Positions 30,971 through 40,752 of a stretch of 61,079 bases of DNA are shown in pieces (the stretch's first letter is position 1; every line of letters begins with the position of its first letter). This stretch comes from CAZTTG01 sp964615935 (GTDB taxonomy: Bacteria; Planctomycetota; UBA1135; GCA-002686595): positions 1-61,079 of the forward strand of contig CAZTTG010000031.1 of the NCBI GenBank assembly GCA_964615935.1. The letters run 5' to 3'. Under the pieces are notes generated by a model. The model was not told where the DNA came from. It saw only the letters and a program-made list of their open reading frames with translations, and did no database searches. Position numbers and translations under genes: made by a program.

Positions 30971-32848
30971 ATGGCTGACCACTCCCAGCGGAACCCCGAG
31001 AGGCCCATCGGCCAGCGCCGGTTCGCCTACTTCAGGAACACCCTGAGCGGCGTCGGGCTCGCGATCGCCCTCGTCGCGGGGGCCTTCCACCTGAGCCTCT
31101 TCGCCCTGGAATACTCCAGGGGGGTGCACAACCCCTATCTGAACATCTGGTTCCACATCCTCATCCCGCCCGTCGTGGTCGCCGGATTCGCCCTGGCCGG
31201 GATCGGCGCGCTGAGGGAGAGGCGCAGGCTCAAGGCCCCCGGCGGCGCGGCCCGGGGACCCACAGGGGCCAGCGCGCGGAAGGGCCTGGTGCTGGGCGGC
31301 GCCCTGTCGGTGGTCCTCCTCCTGCCCTTCCTGGCGCTGACCACCTACTCCGGGCACGAGTTCACGGACTCCGTCGAGTTCTGCGGGAAGGTCTGCCACG
31401 TCCCCATGCAGCCGGTCTACACGGCCTACCAGGTCTCGCCCCACGCCCGGGTCTCCTGCTCGAGCTGCCACATCGGCGAGGGGGCGTCCTGGTTCGTCCG
31501 GTCCAAGCTGTCGGGCACCCGGCAGGTCTTCGCCGCGATCTTCGATTCCTTCGACCGGCCCATCGCCACGCCCATCCGGAACCTCCGGCCCGCCCGGGAG
31601 ACCTGCGAGCGCTGCCACTGGCCGGAGAAGTTCTTCGGCTCGAGAGTCGTGGACCTGCCGCACTACGCCTCTGACGAGGAGAACACCCGGCGGCCGCTGA
31701 GCATGGTCCTCAAGACCGGCGGTGGTGACCCCCGGACGACGGAGGTCCGGGGCATCCACTGGCACTTCCTGGCCTCGCACGAGACCGAGTACGTGGCGAC
31801 GGACGAGAAGCGTCTGGAGATCCCCTGGGTGAAGGTGACCACCGAGTCCGGCGTCCGGATCTACCGCTCCGACGGCCTGCCCGCGGACGCCCCGCCGCCG
31901 GCCGGCGAGCGGCGGCGCATGGACTGCCTCGACTGTCACAACCGCCCCTCCCACAACTACCGGACGCCCGACGAGCTGACCAACGTCCTCTTCTCCCACG
32001 GGCTCCTGGATGCGTCCCTTCCCTACCTGAAGCGCGAGGCCGCCCGGCTCATGGCCCAGCCCTACGAGGACACGCCCTCGGCGGTGGCGGCCATCACCCA
32101 GGGGCTGGAGGAGTTCTACCGGGAGAACTACCCGGAGGTCGCCGCCTCCAGGGCGGAGGAGCTGGCGCGCTGCACGGAGCTCGTCGTCGACGCCTTCCGG
32201 AACAACGTCTTCCCCGAGATGCGCACCGACTGGAGGACCCATCCGGATCACATCGGTCACAAGTACTTCCCCGGCTGTTTTCGGTGCCACGACGACGGGC
32301 ACGTGGCCGACGACGGGACCGCGATCAGCCGTGACTGCGGCCTGTGCCACGAGTTCATGGAGCACAAGGAGGAGGAGGGCACGCAGCTCCTGGTGCGGGG
32401 CGGGTACAACCACCCCTTCGAGCTGGGAACGGCCCACGAGGGCCTGAACTGCCACGCCTGCCACGACGGGGGGCCGACTCCGGCGGCCTCCTGCGAGGGG
32501 TGCCACCGGGAGGTGGCCGACCTCCAGGCCGGCCGCTTCGCGCCCCTCCCGGAGCTCTCCGGCGCTCCCCATCCCCACAAGGGCGAGCTGGAGTGCACCG
32601 ATTGTCACGAGGAGTCGCGGCGGTTCACCGCCGAGGAGATCGTGCCGCAGTGCATGGAGTGCCACGACGAGGAAGAGCACATCGAGACCGTGAGGCGGCT
32701 GCTCGACGAGCTGGAGGAGGCTCGCCGCGAGGCCGGCGACTCGATCCTCCGGGAGGGCGTGGATCGCGCCGGCCCCATCCACAACCTCGAGTTTGCGTTG
32801 AAGATCCTCGGGGGCGATACGGTACGCTCGGAGTCCGATACCGACTGA
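30971..32848 (+). CDS. Decaheme NapC/NirT-family inner-membrane quinol-linked cytochrome
   Basis: 625 residues with two N-terminal membrane helices (about 26-46 and 57-78) and a third (about 102-122). The first heme site is the NapC/NirT variant CGKVCH (C138-C142-H143, CX3CH), followed by CSSCHIGEGASWFVRSK, diagnostic of a subgroup found in Geobacter-type metal reducers. Then CERCH, CLDCH, CFRCH, CGLCH, CHACH, CEGCH, CTDCH and CMECH give ten heme sites in all. NapC/NirT proteins such as CymA and ImcH oxidise menaquinol and pass electrons to periplasmic cytochromes. The C-terminal six sites are an extension beyond the core of classical NapC. The stop is 12 nt before the 19-heme gene. Confidence 0.9.
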   Translation: MADHSQRNPERPIGQRRFAYFRNTLSGVGLAIALVAGAFHLSLFALEYSRGVHNPYLNIWFHILIPPVVVAGFALAGIGALRERRRLKAPGGAARGPTGASARKGLVLGGALSVVLLLPFLALTTYSGHEFTDSVEFCGKVCHVPMQPVYTAYQVSPHARVSCSSCHIGEGASWFVRSKLSGTRQVFAAIFDSFDRPIATPIRNLRPARETCERCHWPEKFFGSRVVDLPHYASDEENTRRPLSMVLKTGGGDPRTTEVRGIHWHFLASHETEYVATDEKRLEIPWVKVTTESGVRIYRSDGLPADAPPPAGERRRMDCLDCHNRPSHNYRTPDELTNVLFSHGLLDASLPYLKREAARLMAQPYEDTPSAVAAITQGLEEFYRENYPEVAASRAEELARCTELVVDAFRNNVFPEMRTDWRTHPDHIGHKYFPGCFRCHDDGHVADDGTAISRDCGLCHEFMEHKEEEGTQLLVRGGYNHPFELGTAHEGLNCHACHDGGPTPAASCEGCHREVADLQAGRFAPLPELSGAPHPHKGELECTDCHEESRRFTAEEIVPQCMECHDEEEHIETVRRLLDELEEARREAGDSILREGVDRAGPIHNLEFALKILGGDTVRSESDTD

Positions 32849-32860
32849 GCATCGGGCGGA

Positions 32861-35656
32861 ATGGAACAGAAGGGAACTCGCGGCATCCTCGCGGCCTGCG
32901 GCCTCGCCGCATGGATGACGTTCCTGCTGAGCGGAGCAGGACAGGCCCAGGACAACGAGGTCTGTCTCGAGTGCCACGCCGAGACCGATCTCGAGCCCCT
33001 GACCGGCGACCTGACGCGCTCGTTGCACGTGACCGAGGCGATGCTCTCCGCTTCGGTGCACGTGGACTTCGCGTGCATCGACTGCCACATGGACCTGGAG
33101 GACCAGTCCTTCCCTCACGAGGTGGCGGTCGAGCCCGTGAGCTGTGCGGAATGCCATGACGAGGAGGCCGAGGTGTTCGCCGGCAGTCTCCATGGTCAGG
33201 CCCTGGCACAGGGCGATCCGCTGGCGCCCTCCTGCGCCGCCTGCCACGGGAAGCACGACATAAGGCACTCCTCGCATCCGGAGGCCAGGACCGCCTTCAG
33301 CAACATCCCGCGCCTCTGCGGGAGCTGCCACGAGGAGGGAGCGCCCGTCCAGGAGGCCCGCGACATCCCGCAGCACCACGTCCTGAGCAACTACTCCCAG
33401 TCCATGCATGGAGAGGGGTTGTTCAGGAAGGGCCTCGCCGGCACGGCGGTCTGCACCAGTTGCCACACGGCTCACCAGGTGCTACCCCACGACGACCCCG
33501 CCTCGACGATCCACAGCAGCAACATCGCGGACACCTGCATGAGGTGCCACATCCTCATCGAGGAGGTGCACCGCAAGGTCATCCGCGGCGAGCTGTGGGA
33601 GGAGGAGCCCCACAAGATCCCCGTCTGCGTGGATTGCCACTCGCCCCACAAGATTCGCCGGGTCTACTACGATCAGGGCATGGCCGACTGGGAGTGCCTG
33701 GCCTGCCACGGTGACCCGACCCTGACCCGGCAGCGGGACGGGGAGACGCTCTCCCTGCACGTGGACGGGGAGAGGATCCACGGCTCCATGCACGGCGGCG
33801 TGGCCTGCGCTCAGTGCCACATCGGCGGGACGCCGTCCGGGGACTACCGCCCCTGCTCGACCATGGTCAGCCAGGTCGACTGCTCGGTGTGCCACGCCGA
33901 GGCCGTGGAGAACCACGACCAGGGCATCCACGGCCGGCTGGCCGCCCGCCGGGACCTCGCCGCACCGCGGTGCGTCGACTGTCACGACCACCACTACACG
34001 CGGGGCAAGGCGCAGCCGGATTCGCCCACCTTCCCCACCAACGTGCCCGAGCTGTGCGGCAAGTGCCACCGGGATGGCGCCGCCGCGGCCGCCCGGGTCG
34101 ACGACATCGGCGAGCACGAGATCATCTCGCACTACTCGATGAGCATCCACGGCAAGGGCTTGCTCCAGAGTGGTCTCCTCGTGACCGCCGTGTGCACGGA
34201 CTGCCATACGACCCACATGCCCCTGCCCCCGGGGGACCCCGAATCGAGCGTTCACCCCGACAACGTCGCCGCCACCTGCGCCCGATGCCACCACGGGATC
34301 TACGAGGCCTTCTCCCAGAGTATCCACGCCACCGGCTCCGAGCGGGGCGGCCACTCCCCACCCACCTGCAACGACTGCCACTCCTCCCACGGAATCTCCC
34401 GGACCGACCAGGGGGACTTCAAGGTGGGCATCATCGAGAGGTGCGGGCGGTGCCACGAGGACGTCACCGAGACCTACTTCGAGACCTTCCACGGCAAGGT
34501 CTCCAAGCTGGGGGAGGCGGCCACGGCGAAGTGCTACCACTGCCACGGCGCCCACGACGTCCTGCCCGTGTCGAATCCCCGGTCCCGGCTCAGCCGGGAC
34601 AACATCGTGGGCACCTGCCAGCAGTGCCACGAAGGGGCCCACCGACAATTCGCCGGCTACCTGACCCACGCGACCCACCACAACCGAGGGAAGTACCCCG
34701 TCCTCTTCTACACCTTCTGGGGGATGACGCTCCTCCTCGTGGGGACCCTGGGCGTTGCCGGCCTGCACACGGCGTTCTGGCTCTGGAGGGGCCTCAAGAC
34801 GCCGGGCATGCGCGTCGACCGGATCAAGGCCCTCGAGGAGCAGCACGTGCTCCGGATGACCCCTCGACGGCGGGTCCAGCACCTGGTGATGCTGGTCAGC
34901 TTCTTCGGGCTGGCCATCACCGGCATGACCCTGAAGTTCTCCTACATGACTTGGGCCCGGTATCTCTCCGATCTGCTGGGCGGCTTCGAGTCGGCCGGCT
35001 ACATCCACCGACTGTGCGCGATCATCACCTTCGGCTACTTCGCCGCCCACCTCCACGAGCTCGTCGGACTGGTCCGCAGGTCGGGGATCAGGAGCCTCTT
35101 CCATCCGTCCACGACCATGCTCCCCACGCGTCGCGATCTCAGGGACCTGGCGGCCACCTGGAGGTGGTTCCGGGGCAAGGGGGAGTTCCCCTCCTACGGC
35201 CGGTGGACCTATTGGGAGAAGTTCGACTACTTCGCCGTGTTCTGGGGCGTGGCCATCATCGGCTCCACCGGACTGCTGCTGTGGTTCCCGGAGGCCTTCA
35301 CCCGCGTGCTGCCGGGCAAGTTCATCAACGTGGCCACCATCATCCACAGCGACGAAGCCCTGCTGGCGGTCGGCTTCATCTTCACGGTCCACTTCTTCAA
35401 CACCCACTTCCGTCCGGGCAAGTTCCCCATGGACCCGGTGATGTTCACCGGCAGCGTGCCGCTCAAGGAGTTCAGGAAGGAGCGGCCTCAGGAGTACGAG
35501 GAGCTGGTTAAGGCGGGGCAGCTCGAGGGAAGATTGACGCGGGCCAAGAGCGCCGAGTTCTTCCACATGGCCAGGGTCTTCGGGATCAGCGCGCTGGTCC
35601 TGGGGCTGAGCCTGATCGCCCTCATCCTCTACGCGATGATCCTGGGCTACAAGTAG
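32861..35656 (+). CDS. Nineteen-heme cytochrome c fused to a cytochrome b membrane domain (CbcL-like)
   Basis: 931 residues. A signal peptide (about 1-29) is followed by a periplasmic region with 19 CXXCH motifs (residues about 35-590), then a five- to six-helix cytochrome b domain (about 613-925) of the Ni/Fe-hydrogenase/thiosulfate-reductase b type, with His in HLVMLVSFFG, GYIHRLCAIITFGYFAAHLH and HSDEALLAVGFIFTVHFFNTH as heme b ligands. Residues about 148-238 and 394-483 are clear duplicates (NIPRLCGSCH / NVPELCGKCH; SQSMHGEGL / SMSIHGKGL; VCTSCHTAH / VCTDCHTTH). The layout equals that of Geobacter CbcL (nine hemes c plus cytochrome b), a menaquinol oxidase for low-potential acceptors, but with twice the hemes. 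The mechanism here is inferred. Confidence 0.92.
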   Translation: MEQKGTRGILAACGLAAWMTFLLSGAGQAQDNEVCLECHAETDLEPLTGDLTRSLHVTEAMLSASVHVDFACIDCHMDLEDQSFPHEVAVEPVSCAECHDEEAEVFAGSLHGQALAQGDPLAPSCAACHGKHDIRHSSHPEARTAFSNIPRLCGSCHEEGAPVQEARDIPQHHVLSNYSQSMHGEGLFRKGLAGTAVCTSCHTAHQVLPHDDPASTIHSSNIADTCMRCHILIEEVHRKVIRGELWEEEPHKIPVCVDCHSPHKIRRVYYDQGMADWECLACHGDPTLTRQRDGETLSLHVDGERIHGSMHGGVACAQCHIGGTPSGDYRPCSTMVSQVDCSVCHAEAVENHDQGIHGRLAARRDLAAPRCVDCHDHHYTRGKAQPDSPTFPTNVPELCGKCHRDGAAAAARVDDIGEHEIISHYSMSIHGKGLLQSGLLVTAVCTDCHTTHMPLPPGDPESSVHPDNVAATCARCHHGIYEAFSQSIHATGSERGGHSPPTCNDCHSSHGISRTDQGDFKVGIIERCGRCHEDVTETYFETFHGKVSKLGEAATAKCYHCHGAHDVLPVSNPRSRLSRDNIVGTCQQCHEGAHRQFAGYLTHATHHNRGKYPVLFYTFWGMTLLLVGTLGVAGLHTAFWLWRGLKTPGMRVDRIKALEEQHVLRMTPRRRVQHLVMLVSFFGLAITGMTLKFSYMTWARYLSDLLGGFESAGYIHRLCAIITFGYFAAHLHELVGLVRRSGIRSLFHPSTTMLPTRRDLRDLAATWRWFRGKGEFPSYGRWTYWEKFDYFAVFWGVAIIGSTGLLLWFPEAFTRVLPGKFINVATIIHSDEALLAVGFIFTVHFFNTHFRPGKFPMDPVMFTGSVPLKEFRKERPQEYEELVKAGQLEGRLTRAKSAEFFHMARVFGISALVLGLSLIALILYAMILGYK

Positions 35657-35677
35657 GCCGCCTCTCGCGACGCGGGG

Positions 35678-35695
35678 GGGCCTCCGGTCAGGCCC
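35678..35695. terminator. Small hairpin between convergent operons
   Basis: GGGCCT-CCGGTC-AGGCCC, 6-bp stem with 6-nt loop, located 22 nt after the 19-heme gene and overlapping the stop of the convergent ccsA gene. G-tract upstream, no T-tract. Confidence 0.4.
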
Positions 35696-37472
35696 TCGCC
35701 CTTACGGTCCTCCACCCGTAGAGCGCGCCGCAGAGCACCACGAAGGCGAGGTCCAGCGTTCCGATCAGGAACACCCGACTGGCGATCGCGCCGGTGCCGA
35801 AGCCGTAGCTGTGCAGGCCGATGCCCAGCACGTAGTTCACACCCACGTAGGTCATGATGATCATCCAGAACGCCAGGATGCTCTTGGCGGCGGTGGCGAA
35901 GCGGCCCCTGGCCGTCACGAAGAAGGCCATGGCTCCCACGGCGGCCGCCAGGGCCACCAGCAAGGGCATCGTCAGCGGGCCCAGCTTCCATCCGATGAGG
36001 AGGAAGAGGCCGAGGCCCAGCAGGGCCCCCGCTGCACGGGCCCAGGCGGGGATCTGCTCCTTGTCCACGCGCACGTGCATGATGGCCATGTAGCCCAGGA
36101 AGGCGACCAGCGACCATACCTCCTTGGGATCCCAGCCCCAGTAGCGTCCCCAGGAGGAGGCCGCCCACATGCTGCCGGTGGCGATCCCCACGAAAAGGAG
36201 CAGGGCCCCCACGTGCATGTACCAGGCATGCGCTGAGTCGATGGAGGCCTCGAGCTCCCGCCTCCCGGGAGCGGCCGCCATCACCGCCACCTGGACGTGC
36301 GCGATCAACACCGCCAGGGTGAGCACCGAGTAGGAGAGCATGATGATCGGCACGTGTATGGACATCCACACCGTGTCCATCAGGACCGGAGCGATGGGGC
36401 GGATGAACTGATCGATCGGCAGGGTGTCGGCCAGGCACAGGGAGAGGGCGCCCATGGCCGAGGCGGTCAACGGGACGCTCCGGTGCCGCACGAAGAACAT
36501 GGCCAGGATGGCGAACACGCCGGTGCCGCAGCTCAGGAAGAGGAGCGACTCGTACATGTTGGCGGCCGGCAGGCGCCCGGCGATGGTGCCGCGCAGGGAC
36601 AGGCCGTAGGTGAGCATCCCGAAGCCGGCGATGAAGGCCAGCAGCGTGAGACCATCGAACCATCTCCTGCGGATCCTCATGGCCGCTGCCGCGAGCACGG
36701 TCCCCAGGACCATGATGACCCAGGCCTTGCGGAAGGGCCTCAGCTCGTTGTAGCGGAGCTCGGTCGCCAGCAGCTGCGGAGGCGGGCGGTGGGCCGCGGG
36801 CAGCGCCTCCAGCGCGCCGGCGAGCTCGCCCGCGGCGTGGTCGAAGGCCGCCCGGTCGTCGGCCTGAAAGGCTCCGCGCAGCGACTCCCAGGCCGCCCGG
36901 ACGGGCCGGAGCTCCTCGGCGTCGACCTGCGTGAACCACGCCACCGAGCGCCAGGCCCCCAGCGCATCGCCCGGATCGGGGACGGGCCGGATGCCCTGGC
37001 CGTGGAAGACCCGCTGCAGGGTGATCAGCTTGCCGTGGATGCCGCTGACCTTGGACTCCAGCGGGTTGGCCTTCCGACCGGAGTCGATCCGGGAGAGCTG
37101 ATCCACCAGGGAGAGGAGCCTCTCGTGGCCGATCAACTCCTCGTAGGAGAAGAGGGTCCGGGATGCCGACAGCTGGAGCTCGCCCCGCAGCTCGGCGTTG
37201 CGGATGGGGATCAGCGGGGCCCCTCTCCACGCCTGAGGATCCAGGGTCCAGGCCAGCAGCACGAGGACCGGATCCCGGCCCCGGTAGAGCCGCTCACCCG
37301 TGACGCCCTGGACCAGATCGCGGGCCAGGGTGTCGAGCGGCATCCAGCGGCCGTCGTGCTGCACGACGATGGAGCGGACCCTCGACAGGTCCAGAGAGGA
37401 CGGGAGCTCCGCCGGAGGCGATCCCCAGGCGGTGAGCGCCGCGAGCGAGAGCGCTGCGATGAGGGCCGACAT
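35688..37472 (-). CDS. ccsA: CcsA/ResC-type cytochrome c heme-attachment protein
   Basis: 594 residues. The C-terminal half is a multi-helix CcsA/CcmF-like domain with the tryptophan-rich heme motif WAASSWGRYWGWDPKEVW (about residues 434-451) and flanking His residues (HVPIIMLSYS, HAWYMHVG, LGIGLHSYG). The N-terminal about 250 residues form a periplasmic extension (VVQHDGRWMPLDTLARDL), as in the fused or extended System II proteins of Bacteroidetes and planctomycetes. With ResB it exports heme and ligates it to CXXCH apoproteins. The start ATG directly abuts the resB stop (TGAATG). Its placement in the regulator operon would raise heme attachment together with cytochrome synthesis. Confidence 0.92.
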   Translation of the reverse strand: MSALIAALSLAALTAWGSPPAELPSSLDLSRVRSIVVQHDGRWMPLDTLARDLVQGVTGERLYRGRDPVLVLLAWTLDPQAWRGAPLIPIRNAELRGELQLSASRTLFSYEELIGHERLLSLVDQLSRIDSGRKANPLESKVSGIHGKLITLQRVFHGQGIRPVPDPGDALGAWRSVAWFTQVDAEELRPVRAAWESLRGAFQADDRAAFDHAAGELAGALEALPAAHRPPPQLLATELRYNELRPFRKAWVIMVLGTVLAAAAMRIRRRWFDGLTLLAFIAGFGMLTYGLSLRGTIAGRLPAANMYESLLFLSCGTGVFAILAMFFVRHRSVPLTASAMGALSLCLADTLPIDQFIRPIAPVLMDTVWMSIHVPIIMLSYSVLTLAVLIAHVQVAVMAAAPGRRELEASIDSAHAWYMHVGALLLFVGIATGSMWAASSWGRYWGWDPKEVWSLVAFLGYMAIMHVRVDKEQIPAWARAAGALLGLGLFLLIGWKLGPLTMPLLVALAAAVGAMAFFVTARGRFATAAKSILAFWMIIMTYVGVNYVLGIGLHSYGFGTGAIASRVFLIGTLDLAFVVLCGALYGWRTVRARA

Positions 37473-39254
37473 TCAGATCACCTCCGCTGTGAGCCGGACC
37501 GGCTGCGCTGGGGCCTGGAGCCGCCGCCGTCCGAGGCGCATTCCCAGGACGATCAGCATCCCCAGGGTGGTGGCCACGTATCCGGCGAACGCGATCGGCT
37601 GGCCGGGGTCACGCGAGACGGAGAGGTAGCTGACCGTGCGGCCACCCTGGTCGTCGTAGCTCGACTGGAACAGGCTGTAGCCTCCGTACTTCACGGGGCT
37701 GTTCATGCTGATGATGCGGTCCCTCTTCCCTCCGCTCTGGGGATCGGTGATGGTGACGTGGCTCTCGAAGGTGCGAGGCCGGTCTCCTCCCGGATAGCGA
37801 CCCACGCGGAATCGGTTCAGGGTGAGCTCGAAGCCGAGCGGGATGGCCCGGTCCCCGTAGAGCAGCTGGAAGGTGGAGCCACCGGCCTCCACCGCGCGGA
37901 CGCGGTGTCTCGGCAGCCAGACCTCACGCGACCCTCCCTCCGCCCTCAGCTCCACCAGCAGCGCCGGCTCGCGGCGCTCCCGCACCGGGTCGGGTTGCAC
38001 GGCGGCGGTCTCGATCCTCGCGTTCTCGAAGCAGCGGAGCACGCAGAAGCGCAGGCCCGGCCAGGGCGTGTCCACCGGCAGGCCCACCTCGATGGACCGG
38101 TGGACGACCGGGGCGCCCTCCCCGTGGAAGCGGACGTGGAGGGCTCCCTCGGGCCCGCGCAGCACCTCGACGGGCACCGATGGTGGCGGCGCGGCCGAGG
38201 AGAGGAAGGCCACCTTCAGGTCCTCGCTCCGGGTCGCCTGGTGCATGCCCTCGAAGTCGGGGAACATGGAGAAGGCCAGGCGAGTCTCGGTGCCCGAGGG
38301 TCCCTCGATCTCGACCTCGATGGCGGGGTTGAGGGGCTCCGGGCTGGCATTGCCGACTCCCTGGTCCCCGCCGACGACGGCGTGGGGCATGTACCGGAGG
38401 ACGCGGAAGCGCAGGCCGGTGTCTCCCAGGGGAACCGCCTGCTCGGTGCAATCCTCGACGGGGAGCTCGAAGGTCTCCCCACGGCAATCGATCCGCGCGA
38501 TGCCCGGAGAATCCTCGCCCTCCTCTTCCTCGGAGCGGGGCTGCATCAGGCGGTCCAGCTCCTCCCCGTCGGAGACGAGGCGGAGCGTCCCCTGGGCGAA
38601 GCCGAGCCCGACGGTGTCGCCGGCGAACATCCAGACCGCGCCGTCGCGGCCGTTCGGGGAGAGCGAGACCTCCACTGCCGGAGAGTGGACGGTGCCGTCA
38701 TCGAGGACCCGCTCCTCCTGGATCATGTCGGGCAGGTACTTCTTGACCGCGATGCCCTCCAGCCCGTTCACGCGCAGTACGCCCGTCGCCGGCCAGTCCA
38801 CGGCCGTGAATCCGCCGATCGCCGAGGGGCCCAGATCGATGGAGCTCCGGCTCCGGTCGAGGAGGTTCATCGCGGTGAGGGAGGCTCGACGCGTGTGGAA
38901 CTCCCGGACGCTCTCGCCCTCGCCGATGGCCACCTGGCCGTCGACCCCCAGGCGGTCGGTGATCAGCGCGCCGGCGAGCAGCAGGAGGATCCCCGTGTGG
39001 GTGAGGACGAAGCCTGCCTGTCGCCAGGAGAAGGGATAGCGGCAGGCCAGGGCCGAGAGGATGTTGGCCGCGATCAGCGCCAGGAGGACCTGGAACCACC
39101 GGGCGTGGTAGAAGGCCTCCAGGGCTCGCTCGGTACCGTGTGAGGACTCGTACACGGTGGCGCTGGCCATGGCGACCATCAGCAGGGCCAGCAGCACCAC
39201 CGCGAACCACAAGGAACCGATCACTCTGAGGATGGAACGGATCACGGAGGTCAT
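37473..39254 (-). CDS. resB: ResB/Ccs1-type cytochrome c biogenesis protein
   Basis: 593 residues. Three N-terminal membrane helices (about 10-33, 51-68, 78-98), a large periplasmic domain and one C-terminal helix (about 552-572), the ResB/Ccs1 layout. Landmarks are GSLWFAVVLLALLMVAMASAT near the start, HTGILLLLAGALI, and MNSPVKYGGYSLFQSSYDDQ (about 515-534), the conserved ResB C-terminal block. It partners CcsA in System II heme attachment, needed for the more than 50 CXXCH sites of this locus. ATG 39254 is preferred because it begins the first helix; the frame stays open to 39371. The 148-nt gap to the response-regulator gene has no clear promoter. Confidence 0.9.
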   Translation of the reverse strand: MTSVIRSILRVIGSLWFAVVLLALLMVAMASATVYESSHGTERALEAFYHARWFQVLLALIAANILSALACRYPFSWRQAGFVLTHTGILLLLAGALITDRLGVDGQVAIGEGESVREFHTRRASLTAMNLLDRSRSSIDLGPSAIGGFTAVDWPATGVLRVNGLEGIAVKKYLPDMIQEERVLDDGTVHSPAVEVSLSPNGRDGAVWMFAGDTVGLGFAQGTLRLVSDGEELDRLMQPRSEEEEGEDSPGIARIDCRGETFELPVEDCTEQAVPLGDTGLRFRVLRYMPHAVVGGDQGVGNASPEPLNPAIEVEIEGPSGTETRLAFSMFPDFEGMHQATRSEDLKVAFLSSAAPPPSVPVEVLRGPEGALHVRFHGEGAPVVHRSIEVGLPVDTPWPGLRFCVLRCFENARIETAAVQPDPVRERREPALLVELRAEGGSREVWLPRHRVRAVEAGGSTFQLLYGDRAIPLGFELTLNRFRVGRYPGGDRPRTFESHVTITDPQSGGKRDRIISMNSPVKYGGYSLFQSSYDDQGGRTVSYLSVSRDPGQPIAFAGYVATTLGMLIVLGMRLGRRRLQAPAQPVRLTAEVI

Positions 39255-39402
39255 CAGGAGTCGTTCTTCCACGTGAATGCCATGGTGTCGTCGTCCGGAG
39301 TCCGGGGGGGGATCCGGGGGGGGCTCCAGCTCCGAGCCCTTCGGCCTGCCGACCGAGTCGGCGCCGATCACAAGACGGTGCCTCTCCGAGCGAGGGCCCG
39401 TG

Positions 39403-40752
39403 CTAGTCGATCTTCATCTCGTCCATTTTCCGATAGAGGCTCGACAGGCCGATCTCCAGGGCCTTGGCCGCCTCGGCCTTGTTGTTGCCGTGGCGCGCGA
39501 GGGTCTTGATGATGTGCAGCCTCTCGAACTCCCGGGCGGCTCCCCTCAGGTCCGCGGGCATGATCCTGGCCGGGTCGCCGGCGCTGATCGAGATGGGGAG
39601 ATCGCTCGACTCCACGGGCCGGTCGTTGGCGAAGATGAGGGCGCGCTCGACGGCATTCTCGAGCTCCCGCACGTTGCCCGGCCAGGCGTGGGCGCACATG
39701 GCTTCGATGGCCGGGCCGGAGAAGCCCGGGCACCTGGACTTCAGCTCGGTGTTGTACTTGCGGACGAAGAGCTCGATGAGGGCCGGGATGTCCTCGAGCC
39801 GTTCGCGCAGGGGCGGCAGCGTGAGGCGGATGATGTCCAGGCGGTAGAACAGATCCTCGCGAAACGACCCGTCCTGGATGGCCGCATCCAGGTTGCTGTT
39901 GGTGGCCGCCATGATGCGGATGTTCACCTTGCGGGGACGCGTGTCGCCGACCCGGATGATGGCCTTCTCCTCGATGGCCCGGAGGAGGACCGCCTGGCTC
40001 GAGATGGGCAGGGAGGAGATCTCGTCCAGGAAGAGGGAGCCGCCGTTGGCGGCCTCGAAGTACCCGATTCGATCGCCGCTGGCCCCGGTGAACGACCCCC
40101 GGCGGTGGCCGAAGAACTCGCTCTCGATCAGGCTCTCGGTCAGCCCGCCGCAGTTGACCGCCACGAAGGCCTTGTCGCTGGTCACCCCGTTGTAGTGCAG
40201 CGCGCGGGCGAGGGCCTCCTTGCCGGTCCCGCTCTCGCCGAGGAAGAGCACGCTGCTGGTCGTGTGCGAGACGCGCTTGATCGTCTCCAGGATCTCCCGC
40301 ATCTGCGGCGATTCGGCGACGATGCCCGAGTAGTCGTACTTCCGACTGGCCTGCTCGCGGAGGACGCGGTGCTCCCGGGCCAGGTCATGGTGGGCGATCA
40401 GCTGCTTCAGCTTGAAGACCACCTCGTCGAAGATGAGGGGCTTGCAGATGTAGTCCCGGGCGCCCTTCTTCATGGCCTCCACGGCGGTGTTCACCTCGCC
40501 AAAGGCCGTGATCACGATGATGGCGGCATCCGGGGCCAGCTCCCGGGCATGGTCGATCAGGTCCATGCCGGGGATGCCCGGCATGCGGAGGTCGGTGATG
40601 ATGGCGTCGACGGAGTTGTCCTTGAGCGCCGCGAGCGCCTCCGTCCCATCGCGGCAGGCGATCACGTCGAAGCTCTCCTCCTCCAGCATCTGGGCGAGGT
40701 TCCTCCTCAGCGTGTCCTCATCGTCCGCCAGGAGAACGGTTGCCTGTGTCAT
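39403..40752 (-). CDS. NtrC-family sigma-54-dependent response regulator
   Basis: 449 residues. Receiver domain with phosphoacceptor Asp54 (TDLRMPG) and Lys in CKPL. AAA+ domain with Walker A GESGTGKE (172-179), sigma-54 contact loop GSFTGA (219-224, usually GAFTGA), Walker B GGSLFLDE (about 235-242) and the arginine-finger region REDLFYRLD. Fis-type helix-turn-helix at the C-terminus (about 405-449). It activates sigma-54 promoters. The start ATG overlaps the stop of the upstream kinase gene (ATGA), so they form a two-component pair. The presence of sigma-54-like elements before five nearby units makes this the likely regulator of the cytochrome locus. Confidence 0.93.
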   Translation of the reverse strand: MTQATVLLADDEDTLRRNLAQMLEEESFDVIACRDGTEALAALKDNSVDAIITDLRMPGIPGMDLIDHARELAPDAAIIVITAFGEVNTAVEAMKKGARDYICKPLIFDEVVFKLKQLIAHHDLAREHRVLREQASRKYDYSGIVAESPQMREILETIKRVSHTTSSVLFLGESGTGKEALARALHYNGVTSDKAFVAVNCGGLTESLIESEFFGHRRGSFTGASGDRIGYFEAANGGSLFLDEISSLPISSQAVLLRAIEEKAIIRVGDTRPRKVNIRIMAATNSNLDAAIQDGSFREDLFYRLDIIRLTLPPLRERLEDIPALIELFVRKYNTELKSRCPGFSGPAIEAMCAHAWPGNVRELENAVERALIFANDRPVESSDLPISISAGDPARIMPADLRGAAREFERLHIIKTLARHGNNKAEAAKALEIGLSSLYRKMDEMKID

